From Rhodanobacteraceae bacterium (lineage in GTDB: Bacteria; Acidobacteriota; Terriglobia; Terriglobales; Acidobacteriaceae), in assembly GCA_903970285.1 (NCBI GenBank), contig CAJCHN010000080.1, positions 1 to 64,000 on the forward strand: a DNA stretch of 64,000 nucleotides, given 5' to 3'. Made by a program: the position numbers and the translations under genes. Under the pieces are notes generated by a model. It was not told where the DNA came from. It was given only the letters and a program-made list of their open reading frames with translations, and did no database searches. This document shows positions 21,860-29,590 of the stretch, piece after piece; within the stretch, counting starts at the first letter, position 1; every line of letters starts with the position of its first letter.

Positions 21860-22079
21860 AGGCGGAATCCTTTGTTTTTGAGGCCCTGAGGTGCAGGCGG
21901 GCGAGGAGCTTCAGCGCGGACTCGGGGCGGCTCAGGCGCAGAGATGCGCACTCTCTAGTTTACGCGAATCGGGCCGGATGAGGGGCTCCTGGTGCCTGCT
22001 GGCAGGCCAGCCCGGTATCCCTATACTGGAGAATCCCGGTGCGCCCTGGCATCCGGCTTCGGGCCGGAGAGGAACGGCT

Positions 22080-22370
22080 TCAGGGAGCGTTGGAATCGTG
22101 GGTGGGGCGAGTTGCGGAGAGCTCGAGAGGAGCGGCTGCGGCGGTGGTCTTCAGGCAGCCAGTATCGCCTGCAGCACGTGGCTGGGGGGCGACTCCGGCC
22201 TGGCGGGCGCCCGGATGGCGGGCGCTCTCGGCCGGGGGCACGGGCAGCAGCGACGCGAGCCACGCGTTGAGGATGGGCACGGCGGACCCGGCTTCCGGCG
22301 GCGCACCTGCCTGGGCGTGCACCGGGGTGCAGGCGAGCAGGACCGCGAGGAAGAGGAGCGTGGACCTCAT
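22080..22370 (-). CDS. Possible small secreted protein
   Basis: A 96-residue reading frame whose first 21 residues form a textbook signal peptide (MRSTLLFLAVLLACTPVHAQA). The remainder is Ala/Pro-rich without known domain. There is no clear SD and the ORF could be chance in GC-rich DNA. It occupies the otherwise unassigned 632 bp between the secA start and the haloperoxidase; I see no other supported gene there. It is divergent from the haloperoxidase. Confidence 0.35.
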   Translation of the reverse strand: MRSTLLFLAVLLACTPVHAQAGAPPEAGSAVPILNAWLASLLPVPPAESARHPGARQAGVAPQPRAAGDTGCLKTTAAAAPLELSATRPTHDSNAP

Positions 22371-22491
22371 GGCGCAAGGGTAACATCCGGGCGCGGCGGT
22401 TCGAGCGGGAAAACGCAGCGAATTTGCTGGCGCCGGGGAGTCGCGTGGAGTATTTTCTGAGGACTGAATCCCCTGGGAGCTGTCATCCATA

Positions 22492-24252
22492 ATGAGTATG
22501 CCGGAAAGTTGTGTGTCTTCTTGCCCCGCTCGCGAAGCGTCCGGGGGCAGCCCGCCGCGGCGGAGATTTCTGGGCCAGCTAGGAGCCGCACTGGCGGCTG
22601 GAGCGTTCGCGAGACCCATGCGGGGCTCGCCTGTGGAGGTGGCTGTGAAACACGGAGAGTCGTCTGGACTGGCGGAAAGCATCAAGGTATCGGCGAACGA
22701 GCGGGTGCAGCGCGCGTTTGACATTCGGGTGTCGGCGGCACTGGCACAGGCGGCGGTGGAGATTGCTCCGCATGCGACCAATGGAGACCAGCAGCGCTAT
22801 CCAGATGGCTCTGGAACCTATACCAAGGTGGTGCTGCAGGATTCCATCGGGCTGGTGAATCCGGCGGCTTACAAAGGGTTTCTGAAGGCACTTGCAAGCG
22901 GACGACCGGAGGACTTTGAGGCGATTGTGCTGGGCGGGACGCGGCCACTGAATGGTCCGCAGGGCGGGCTGGCGTTCACGCTCGAAGGATGCGATTCGCA
23001 CCAGTTCGGCAGCGCGCCGTCGGAGCAAGAGAAGCAGGTGGTGGTTCCGGCGCCTCCGGCGCTGGCGAGTGCGGCGTACGGGACCGAACTGACGGAGCTC
23101 TACTGGGCGGCAATGCTGCGCGACGTGGCCTTTACGGACTACGCCACCCATGCCACCGCCGCCGCCGCCGCGGCAGAGCTTACCGGGATGGCGACCTACG
23201 CGGGGCCGCGGGACGCAAGCGGCAAGGTGACGCCGGAGCTGCTGTTTCGTGGCGCGTATCCAGGCGAGACGGTGGGTCCGTATGTTTCGCAACTGCTTCT
23301 GCCGCCGACCACCTTCGGAGCGCTGCCGGTGACGAATCAATTCATAACCTACGCGCCGGGAGTGAACTACATGCTGGACCCGGTGACCTTCCTGCAGGTG
23401 CAGAACGGTATCGACACCGGCCTGTCGGACCAGCCGGACCCGACCCCGCGCACTCTGCACGACGGCCGTGGACTGGCGGCTTTCACCCACGTGGACGTGC
23501 TCTACCAGGCCTATTTCATCGCCTACCTGGTGATGAATACGCTGGGGGTTCCGCTGAATCCCGGCAACCCGTATACGCGGTCGAAGACGCAGAACGGATT
23601 CGACACACTGGGGCAGCCGGATATTGCGGCCACGATCGGCGAGGTGGCGGCGCGGGTGCTGGACGCCTCGTGGTACCAGAAGTGGTTCGTCCATCTGCGT
23701 CACCGGCCGGAATCGGGCGGCGGCATCGCCTACCTGACCAAGACCATCCAACTGGGCAGACTGGAAGGCCGGCTGAACAGCAACTTCCTGGAGTCGCAGG
23801 CGCTGAAGACCAGCTACGAGACTTTCAACAGCTGGTTTCTGCCACAGGCGTTTCCGGAGGGCTCGCCCGCTCATCCGGCGTACCCGACCGGGCACGGCAC
23901 CGTCGGCGGCGCGTGCATCACCATTCTCAAGTTCTTCTTCGATGGCGATTTCATCCTTCCGAACCCGCTGGTGCCGTCGCCGGATGGGCTGTCGCTGGAG
24001 CCGTATCGCGGGTCTGACGCGGGCCAGTTAACCGTCAATGGCGAGTTGAACAAGCTCGCGCACAACATCACCTTCGGGCACGGGATTCATGGCGGAATCC
24101 ACTGGCGCAGCGACAGCGATGTCTCCATGCGGCTGGGCGAGGCGTTCGCGTTGACTTTCCTCGAAGACAAGGTGCGCGTGTACAACGAGCGTCTGACGGT
24201 TCGGCTGACCCGGCTGGATGGAACGACGGCGACGATCTCGAACGAGTTCTGA
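22492..24252 (+). CDS. Vanadium-dependent haloperoxidase, Tat-exported
   Basis: A PAP2-superfamily enzyme that binds vanadate and oxidises halides with hydrogen peroxide. The vanadate-site segments occur in order: KWFVHLRHRPE near residue 396 (Lys, Arg), the loop PTGHGTVGG near 465 (His, Gly), and NITFGHGIHGGIHWRSD near 525-535 (Arg/His). The N-terminus has PPRRRFLGQLGAALAAGAFA, a Tat signal, so it works in the periplasm or outside. The 586-residue length suits the algal/cyanobacterial bromoperoxidase branch better than the fungal chloroperoxidases. Halide preference is not predictable here. It is monocistronic and converges with the HdeD-like gene 10 bp downstream. Confidence 0.88.
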   Translation: MSMPESCVSSCPAREASGGSPPRRRFLGQLGAALAAGAFARPMRGSPVEVAVKHGESSGLAESIKVSANERVQRAFDIRVSAALAQAAVEIAPHATNGDQQRYPDGSGTYTKVVLQDSIGLVNPAAYKGFLKALASGRPEDFEAIVLGGTRPLNGPQGGLAFTLEGCDSHQFGSAPSEQEKQVVVPAPPALASAAYGTELTELYWAAMLRDVAFTDYATHATAAAAAAELTGMATYAGPRDASGKVTPELLFRGAYPGETVGPYVSQLLLPPTTFGALPVTNQFITYAPGVNYMLDPVTFLQVQNGIDTGLSDQPDPTPRTLHDGRGLAAFTHVDVLYQAYFIAYLVMNTLGVPLNPGNPYTRSKTQNGFDTLGQPDIAATIGEVAARVLDASWYQKWFVHLRHRPESGGGIAYLTKTIQLGRLEGRLNSNFLESQALKTSYETFNSWFLPQAFPEGSPAHPAYPTGHGTVGGACITILKFFFDGDFILPNPLVPSPDGLSLEPYRGSDAGQLTVNGELNKLAHNITFGHGIHGGIHWRSDSDVSMRLGEAFALTFLEDKVRVYNERLTVRLTRLDGTTATISNEF

Positions 24253-24261
24253 CCCTACCCT

Positions 24262-24834
24262 CTAGCCCGTGACCAGCGCGGCGTGGTGGGAGCGGGCGGC
24301 CAGCGCCACCGCCAGCCGCGAGATCCCCGAGAAGAGGATGGCGATACCCAGCAGCGTGCCGACCACCCAGCTGGCCGAGTAGGGGAGCTGGCGCCAGATG
24401 AGGATGCCGAGGACGAGCGAGAAGATGGCGTCGAGGATCATCCATCCGCTGCCCAGGGCGCGGCGCAGCAGGATGCCGGCGAGCAGCTCGAAGACGCCTT
24501 TGAGCACCAGGTAGACGCCCAGGATGAGGGTCAGACCGATCAGGCCGGCGAGCGGGTGCAGCAGCAGATAGCCTCCGGCGAGGAGGTACGCGAGCCCGAT
24601 GAGCGCCTCCCACAGATGGTGCCCGGCTCCGCGAACGTGCCACGCCAGCACCAGGTGGCTGATGCCGCCGAGGATGAGCAGCCACCCGATGAGAGCCTCG
24701 ACAGCAACGCCGGCCAGAACCGGCGCCAGCAGGGCAACCAGCCCGATGACGATCAGCAGGACGCTGAGCGCGATGGACCAGCCCACCGATTCACGGTGGA
24801 TGGTGCGAATGACAATGGCTTCGGCTGCAGTCAT
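24262..24834 (-). CDS. HdeD-like membrane protein (DUF308)
   Basis: A 190-residue inner-membrane protein with six hydrophobic helices in three repeated pairs, typical of the HdeD/DUF308 family (for example VLLIVIGLVALLAPVLAGVAV and GLAYLLAGGYLLLHPLAG). The E. coli member is linked to acid resistance at high cell density, but the molecular function is not known. The ORF reaches 24867; the ATG at 24834 has GGAG 10 nt upstream and fits other family members. A 170-bp gap on its 5' side separates it from the next minus-strand gene and shows only a weak TACGCT box. Confidence 0.85.
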   Translation of the reverse strand: MTAAEAIVIRTIHRESVGWSIALSVLLIVIGLVALLAPVLAGVAVEALIGWLLILGGISHLVLAWHVRGAGHHLWEALIGLAYLLAGGYLLLHPLAGLIGLTLILGVYLVLKGVFELLAGILLRRALGSGWMILDAIFSLVLGILIWRQLPYSASWVVGTLLGIAILFSGISRLAVALAARSHHAALVTG

Positions 24835-25036
24835 GAGCTTGAGTCTCCGTTTCGATCGTGATCGCAATCGCTCGGGGCAGATTGGATGGTGAACACCGCT
24901 CTTCAGCCCACGGAAGACGAGCGTATCACCGCGCGGCGTATGGGGCCGGAGAAATCGGCGGCAAGGGCTTTGACCGCGCCATCATTGCAGTTCATCCCGC
25001 TTCGCTCAAGCACTGTCCGGGTCCCGCAGCCGGCTC

Positions 25037-25399
25037 TCAAACTCTCCAGAAGGTCATGATGATTCCGCCGAGGACAATCAGCGCTCCGCCGGCATAGATG
25101 GGGATGGTGGGTGACTGGTGGAATTTGAATTTCGCCACCAACTGCGCGACCACGAAGAACAGCACGACGTAGATGCCCAGCAGCTTGCCAAAGTCGATCT
25201 GCGAGGAATTGAGAAAGAGGCTATACGCCACCAGCACACCGCCCCCGGCGGCAAACCACAGCAGGCGTTGCCTTCCGGTCGAGTGGTAGAGGCCGGACGA
25301 GAAGCAGGCGTCGCCATAGACCTCCAGGTAGGCGGCGATGGCGAGCACGGCGAAGGCTCCGGCAGGGGTGGCGACAAACTGTTGCAGCAGCGTCTTCAA
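25037..25399 (-). CDS. Small four-helix membrane protein, YnfA/SMR-like
   Basis: A ~120-residue polytopic protein with four hydrophobic helices. The first contains a membrane-embedded Glu (AVLAIAAYLEVYGDACF), and the last reads YAGGALIVLGGIIMTFW, resembling YnfA and small multidrug resistance-type proteins. The frame is open to an ATG at 25465, but a TAAACT -10 at 25429-25434 lies inside that extension, and TTG 25399 has GAGG upstream and starts right at the first helix, so I prefer it. Transport function is inference. It is divergent from the small membrane protein/ammonium transporter unit. Confidence 0.65.
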   Translation of the reverse strand: MKTLLQQFVATPAGAFAVLAIAAYLEVYGDACFSSGLYHSTGRQRLLWFAAGGGVLVAYSLFLNSSQIDFGKLLGIYVVLFFVVAQLVAKFKFHQSPTIPIYAGGALIVLGGIIMTFWRV

Positions 25400-25428
25400 G
25401 AGCAGCCTCGGTGGGGATTTTGCACCTG

Positions 25429-25434
25429 AGTTTA
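25429..25434 (-). promoter_or_regulatory. -10 hexamer TAAACT for the YnfA-like gene
   Basis: TAAACT on the minus strand would set +1 near 25422, downstream of the first ATG at 25465 but upstream of TTG 25399. Confidence 0.35.
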
Positions 25435-25498
25435 GCAGCGGGTTTTCGCTGTGCGGCAACGGCATTGCCGATACACTGGGGCTGCAAAGGAGATGGGC

Positions 25499-25687
25499 GT
25501 GCGTGCAATCGGCTCGGTGCTGCTGATCTCGGGCTGGGGGATCGTCGTGGCGGCGCTGGTTCTGCTTGCGCGCCTGGGCCAGCGCTACGCATTCGTGACG
25601 GCCGGGCTGGGCGTCGAGGTGCTGGGTCTGGTGCTGCTGGCGCGAAGCTACCGGGCGCTCGAGGTCGGAGAGCGGCCGCCGCAATGA
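25499..25687 (+). CDS. Small two-helix membrane protein coupled to an Amt transporter
   Basis: A 62-residue protein with two hydrophobic helices (AIGSVLLISGWGIVVAALVLLA and FVTAGLGVEVLGLVLLA) and a short charged tail. AAGGAG directly abuts an ATG at 25493, which is too close; the in-frame GTG at 25499 has the proper 6-nt spacing and is chosen. Its stop overlaps the transporter start by 4 bp (ATGA), so expression is coupled. A TACACT box lies at 25472-25477. No family recognised; a transporter accessory role is inference from coupling alone. Confidence 0.7.
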   Translation: MRAIGSVLLISGWGIVVAALVLLARLGQRYAFVTAGLGVEVLGLVLLARSYRALEVGERPPQ

Positions 25688-26958
25688 TCCTGGCACTGCT
25701 CTTCATTCTGCTGATGCCGCTGGCGATCGCCGGCCTCGGGCTGATCCACCAGGGCCTTGGACGCTCGCGCTCAGCCGCGCATACCATGCTGGCCACGCTA
25801 TGCGCCATGGCGGTGGCGGCGATTGGGTTCGTCGTGGTGGGCGCGGCGTGGGCAGGGTATGCCGGCGGAGCGTCGCACACGTTCACCGCCGGGGGCGTGC
25901 GCTGGGATTGGCTGGGAGCGGAGCGGTTCCTGGGCGGCGGGCTGCGGCACGTGAATGCGCCGGTCGCGGTGCGCGGTCTGCTGGTGCTGTGCTTCGAGGC
26001 GTTCGCCGTCGGCATCGTGGCGATCATCCCGATCAGCACCGGCAGCGATCGCTGGAGACTGCCGGCCGTGTGCGCGACGAGCGCGCTCCTGGCAGGTTTT
26101 ACCTGGCCGCTCTTCGCGCATTGGGTGTGGGGCGGAGGCTGGCTGGCGCAAATGGGAACGAACTTCGGACTGGCTCCGCTGGTAGATGCTGGAGGTGCGA
26201 GCGTCCTCCACGTGATGGCAGGCCTGACCGCTTTGTCGGTCGCCTGGATTCTGGGTCCGCGCCGGGGCAAGTACGCTGACGGCATCGCCAGCGCGATTCC
26301 CGGCCACAACATCGTGATGGTGCTGTTTGGCTGCCTGCTGGCGCTGGTGGGCTGGATCGGGCTTGAGGAGGCTGCGTCGCTGCTGTTCTACGGCGCGGGC
26401 GCGGAGCAGCTGGTTTGGGTGATGGTGAATGCGTTACTGGCTGCTTCCTCGGGACTGCTGGCCGCGGTGCTGACGACGCGCCTGCGCTATCGCAAGCCGG
26501 ATGCGTCGATCAGCGCCAACGGCTGGGTGGCCGGGCTGGTCGCCGGCAGTGCGGGCTGCTGCTTTCTCTCACCCGCCCGAACCATCTTCCTGGGCGTAGT
26601 CGCCGGCGGCCTGGTGACCTGGCTGGTGGAGTGGTTCGAGATGGATGTCCTGGTGGACGACCCCGGCGGAGCGATCTCGGTGCATGGAGCGGCCGGGTTG
26701 TGGGGTCTGCTGGGCTTTGCCGCGCTCGATCCGGCCAACGGGATGCACGGGGCACACCTGCTGGCGGGGCTGGTGGGCGTGGCGACGCTGCTTGGCGTCA
26801 TGCTGCCGCTCATCCATGGCGGCAACCTGCTGCTGAACCGGCTGGTCCCGTTTCGCGTGGATCGCGACGGCGACTGGCAGGGGATGGATATCCGGGAGCT
26901 TGGGTCAGGAGCTTATCCGGAGTTCGTCATTCACGCGGATGAGTTTGTGCCGCGGTAG
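25684..26958 (+). CDS. Ammonium transporter, Amt/MEP/Rh family
   Basis: A polytopic inner-membrane channel for ammonium. The protein, 424 residues long, has about eleven helices and the two pore histidines: one in DAGGASVLHVMAG (E. coli H168 position) and one in DDPGGAISVHGAAGLWGLLG (H318 position). The family segments KYADGIASAIPGHNIVMVLFGCLLALVGWIGLE and TTRLRYRKPDASISANGWVAGLVA are also present. No glnK (PII) gene follows, which is unusual for bacterial amt. Instead the gene is coupled to an upstream two-helix protein. The stretch from 26959 to 27094 shows no gene. Confidence 0.92.
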   Translation: MILALLFILLMPLAIAGLGLIHQGLGRSRSAAHTMLATLCAMAVAAIGFVVVGAAWAGYAGGASHTFTAGGVRWDWLGAERFLGGGLRHVNAPVAVRGLLVLCFEAFAVGIVAIIPISTGSDRWRLPAVCATSALLAGFTWPLFAHWVWGGGWLAQMGTNFGLAPLVDAGGASVLHVMAGLTALSVAWILGPRRGKYADGIASAIPGHNIVMVLFGCLLALVGWIGLEEAASLLFYGAGAEQLVWVMVNALLAASSGLLAAVLTTRLRYRKPDASISANGWVAGLVAGSAGCCFLSPARTIFLGVVAGGLVTWLVEWFEMDVLVDDPGGAISVHGAAGLWGLLGFAALDPANGMHGAHLLAGLVGVATLLGVMLPLIHGGNLLLNRLVPFRVDRDGDWQGMDIRELGSGAYPEFVIHADEFVPR

Positions 26959-27094
26959 AGGAATAGGCACGGGGTGCTCTGGCGCTGGCGCATCGGATGG
27001 CAGCGCGCGCCGGGCTTCCCTGGCCGATGCCGCGGGATTAGGATTGAACTGAGAGTACGAGAAACGCCGCTCCGGCAACATCAGGCAGGCGCAC

Positions 27095-27454
27095 ATGCTT
27101 CTTGAACTTGGCAAGGCGATCTCCTTCTTCGCCAGCATCCTGTCGTTCTATCCCGTCGCCATCAGTGCGTTCTTCGAGCCCGGCGCGCGCTGGGAAGAGC
27201 GGCTGGAGCTGCTTCTGCCGAAGCTCGCGCTGGCCGCGCTCCTCTGTCTTTTCAGCGGCCTGCTGTTTATCTGTCCGGCGCGCTCCAATCCAGAACGGCA
27301 CACCTCGCTCGCTTCAACCCTGCCCATCCGGCTGTTCTTCTGGGCGTCCGCCGGAGTTACGCTGCTCTTCTTCGCCTCCTGGTACTTCGTCTGCGGCGCG
27401 CCTGGCTGCGGCATCCTCGGCCATAGCTGCGGATGTTCCGGGGGCATCGATTAA
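27095..27454 (+). CDS. Small membrane protein of unknown function
   Basis: A 119-residue protein with three hydrophobic helices (ISFFASILSFYPVAISAFF, LALAALLCLFSGLLFIC, LFFWASAGVTLLFFASWYF) and a C-terminal Cys/Gly cluster (CGAPGCGILGHSCGCSGG) with four cysteines that might bind a metal or sit in the periplasm. AGGCAGG lies a few bases before the ATG. No family recognised. It converges with the kinase gene. Confidence 0.65.
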   Translation: MLLELGKAISFFASILSFYPVAISAFFEPGARWEERLELLLPKLALAALLCLFSGLLFICPARSNPERHTSLASTLPIRLFFWASAGVTLLFFASWYFVCGAPGCGILGHSCGCSGGID

Positions 27455-27553
27455 CGCATTTCTCCTGTTGCTCTCCTCGACCAGGGGAGAAATGCTCTGG
27501 CGCAGCGCACTTCAGGACGGCTCGTCTACCAGCGATCGAGGTCTGCACCCCGC

Positions 27554-28534
27554 CTACCGCCGGTGGGCGACCAGCAGCAGCAGCGCGAAGATGGCGACGG
27601 GAATCAGCACCAGGCTTCCGATAAACAGGACCCGGCGCAGGTTGGGCGACTGGCGCTTGCGGTAGTTCGACTCCTCAACCCGGGCGGCGATGCCGACCTC
27701 CTGCTGGTGCTCCAGGTCGTGGGCCATCTCGCGAGCGGTGGCGTAGCGGTTCTTCGGCTCACGTTCGAGCGCCCGGTAGATGATCTCCTGCAGCTGAGGC
27801 GTGATGCCAGGGTCCAGCTTGCGCGGCGGCACCGGCTGGTTCAGCAGGCGATCGTTCATCACGGCGAATGGATTTGGGCCTGTGAATGGCACCTGTCCAG
27901 TCAGCATCTCGTAGAGCATCACGCCCATGGCGTAGATGTCGGAGCGGGCGTCCCCGCGCTTGCCTTTCACCTGTTCGGGCGAGATGTAGTCGGGCGTGCC
28001 CATCGATTGCGAGAAGTGGGCGAAGGTGAGTCGCCGCGCCCCGGCTGAGCCGGCGATGCCGAAGTCGATCAGGTGAACGTCGTCCGCGGGTCCAACCATG
28101 ATGTTCTCGGGCTTCAGATCGCGATGAACGACGCCGGCGGCATGGATGTGCTCGAGTGCGTGCAGGATGGCGATGCTGAGAGCGGTCGCGCGTTCCGGCG
28201 GGAGCTTGTGCTGCTCATTCAGGATCGCCCGCAGCAGCCGGCCTTCCACCCATTCCATCACCATGTAGACCTGGGTGCGGCCGGCGTTGGGATAGACCTT
28301 CATAATGCTCGGGTGATCGATGCGAGTTCCGATCTCTTCCTCGCGCCTGAAGCGCTCCCATAGCGTAGGGTCGCCTTCCACCTCCGGATGCGGGATCTTG
28401 ATGGCGACCTGCACGCCGGTGTCGAGATCGTGGGCGCGGAAGACGGTGGCCATGCCGCTGGTCGCGACAATGTTGTCGAGCCGGAAGTGGTCGAGGGTGT
28501 CGCCGGGATGGAAGTCAAGATTGGGTGCGTACAT
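27554..28534 (-). CDS. Serine/threonine protein kinase (Hanks type) with C-terminal membrane anchor
   Basis: A 326-residue eukaryotic-like kinase. Seen are the Lys in VAIKIPHPE, the catalytic loop VVHRDLKPENIM, the metal motif LIDFGIAG and the activation segment end MGTPDYISPEQ. The C-terminus (VLFIGSLVLIPVAIFALLLLVA) is a single membrane helix with almost nothing beyond, so there is no external sensor domain. The glycine-rich loop is degenerate: IVATSGMATVF keeps only one of the usual glycines. It lies 129 bp downstream of a PP2C gene on the same strand, forming the common kinase/phosphatase pair. Confidence 0.92.
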   Translation of the reverse strand: MYAPNLDFHPGDTLDHFRLDNIVATSGMATVFRAHDLDTGVQVAIKIPHPEVEGDPTLWERFRREEEIGTRIDHPSIMKVYPNAGRTQVYMVMEWVEGRLLRAILNEQHKLPPERATALSIAILHALEHIHAAGVVHRDLKPENIMVGPADDVHLIDFGIAGSAGARRLTFAHFSQSMGTPDYISPEQVKGKRGDARSDIYAMGVMLYEMLTGQVPFTGPNPFAVMNDRLLNQPVPPRKLDPGITPQLQEIIYRALEREPKNRYATAREMAHDLEHQQEVGIAARVEESNYRKRQSPNLRRVLFIGSLVLIPVAIFALLLLVAHRR

Positions 28535-28663
28535 GGGAGAGGCAACAATTCACTTCGAGCGGTAAGCGAATGCTTTGAGTAGAAGCCGGGAGGTTAGGCC
28601 GCATGTGCGGAGTTGTGACGAAAAGCTGGAAGTAAAGAGCTCATCGCTGTCTCAAAGCTGCTT

Positions 28664-29464
28664 TCATAGCAGCCGGTAAGGTCGTCCGCGGTAAAGCCCC
28701 ATCCGCTCGACCGAACGGACGCGGATCAGTTGAACGCTGGCGTTATCGTAGCCGCCTGCTTCATTGGCAGCCGCGATCAGCGCCTCCGCGATAGATTGAA
28801 GGCCGGAGCGGCTGTCGAGCAGGTAGCGCATCTTGTCTTCGGCCACGTAGCCGTGCAGCCCGTCGGTGCACAGGAAGAGCAGGTCGCCCGGAATGATGTT
28901 GACCGTGATCGTGTCGGCGGCGACAAAGAGTTCCGAGCCGAGCGAGCGGGTGAGCAGGTGCCGTCCCTCGCCCGAGCCTGCGTCCTCTACCGAAAGGATG
29001 CCGAGCCGGACCTGCTCGTTGGCCATGGTGTGATCGTGGGTAAGCTGGGTCAGCCTGCCCTGGCGCATCAGGTAGCAGCGCGAGTCGCCCACGTGGGAGA
29101 CGACGGCTGAATCGAAACGCAGCGCACACGCGACGAAGGTGCATCCCATGCCGGATGCCGGGCTACCCTGCCGGTGGCCTTCGTCGTAGACCGCGGCATT
29201 GGCCTCCTGCACCAGCCTCGGAAGCAAAGACACGTGCATCACGCCTTTGGGAATCTTGCGGAAGCCGCCGACGGCAGTTTCGACCGCCAGGCGCGAGGCG
29301 ACTTCGCCCTTGGCGTGGGCTCCCATGCCGTCCGCCATGCAGAAGAACCAACCCTGAGACTGAACCTGCGCGGGCGATGTGGGCAGCACGTGGCCGACCG
29401 CGTCCTCGTTGTGCTCGCGGACGCGGCCCGCGTCGGTCAGTTCGGCATGTTCAAGGTCGAGCAT
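28664..29464 (-). CDS. PP2C-family serine/threonine phosphatase
   Basis: A 266-residue metal-dependent phosphatase of the Stp1/PrpC type, expected to dephosphorylate the neighbouring kinase and its substrates. The metal-binding acidic motifs are present: REHNEDAV, FCMADGMGAHAKGE, FLCTDGLHGYV and GGYDNASVQLI. The usual GGH after DGMG is GAH. The start has AAGGGAAG 5-6 nt upstream. It is the first gene of a two-gene unit with the kinase. Confidence 0.92.
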   Translation of the reverse strand: MLDLEHAELTDAGRVREHNEDAVGHVLPTSPAQVQSQGWFFCMADGMGAHAKGEVASRLAVETAVGGFRKIPKGVMHVSLLPRLVQEANAAVYDEGHRQGSPASGMGCTFVACALRFDSAVVSHVGDSRCYLMRQGRLTQLTHDHTMANEQVRLGILSVEDAGSGEGRHLLTRSLGSELFVAADTITVNIIPGDLLFLCTDGLHGYVAEDKMRYLLDSRSGLQSIAEALIAAANEAGGYDNASVQLIRVRSVERMGLYRGRPYRLL

Positions 29465-29590
29465 GAAAGCTTCCCTTTTTGAGCTTAGGGCGCGGCGAGA
29501 GTCGCTGCCTGATGAGAGTCGATCGCCACGCCTGGTGCATGCGATCTCCGATCTGTCTCCAGGCTCGCAGCCCCGGCGCTACTTGTGAGT

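Noticed and set aside
21891-22460. 189-residue plus-strand ORF upstream of the haloperoxidase
   Set aside because: Gly/Arg-rich composition, no SD, no domain; it is antisense to the small signal-peptide ORF and looks spurious.
22488-22493. CATAAT as a leaderless -10 for the haloperoxidase
   Set aside because: It overlaps the first ATG and leaves only 4 nt to the second, outside the 6-8 nt spacing of the other cases.
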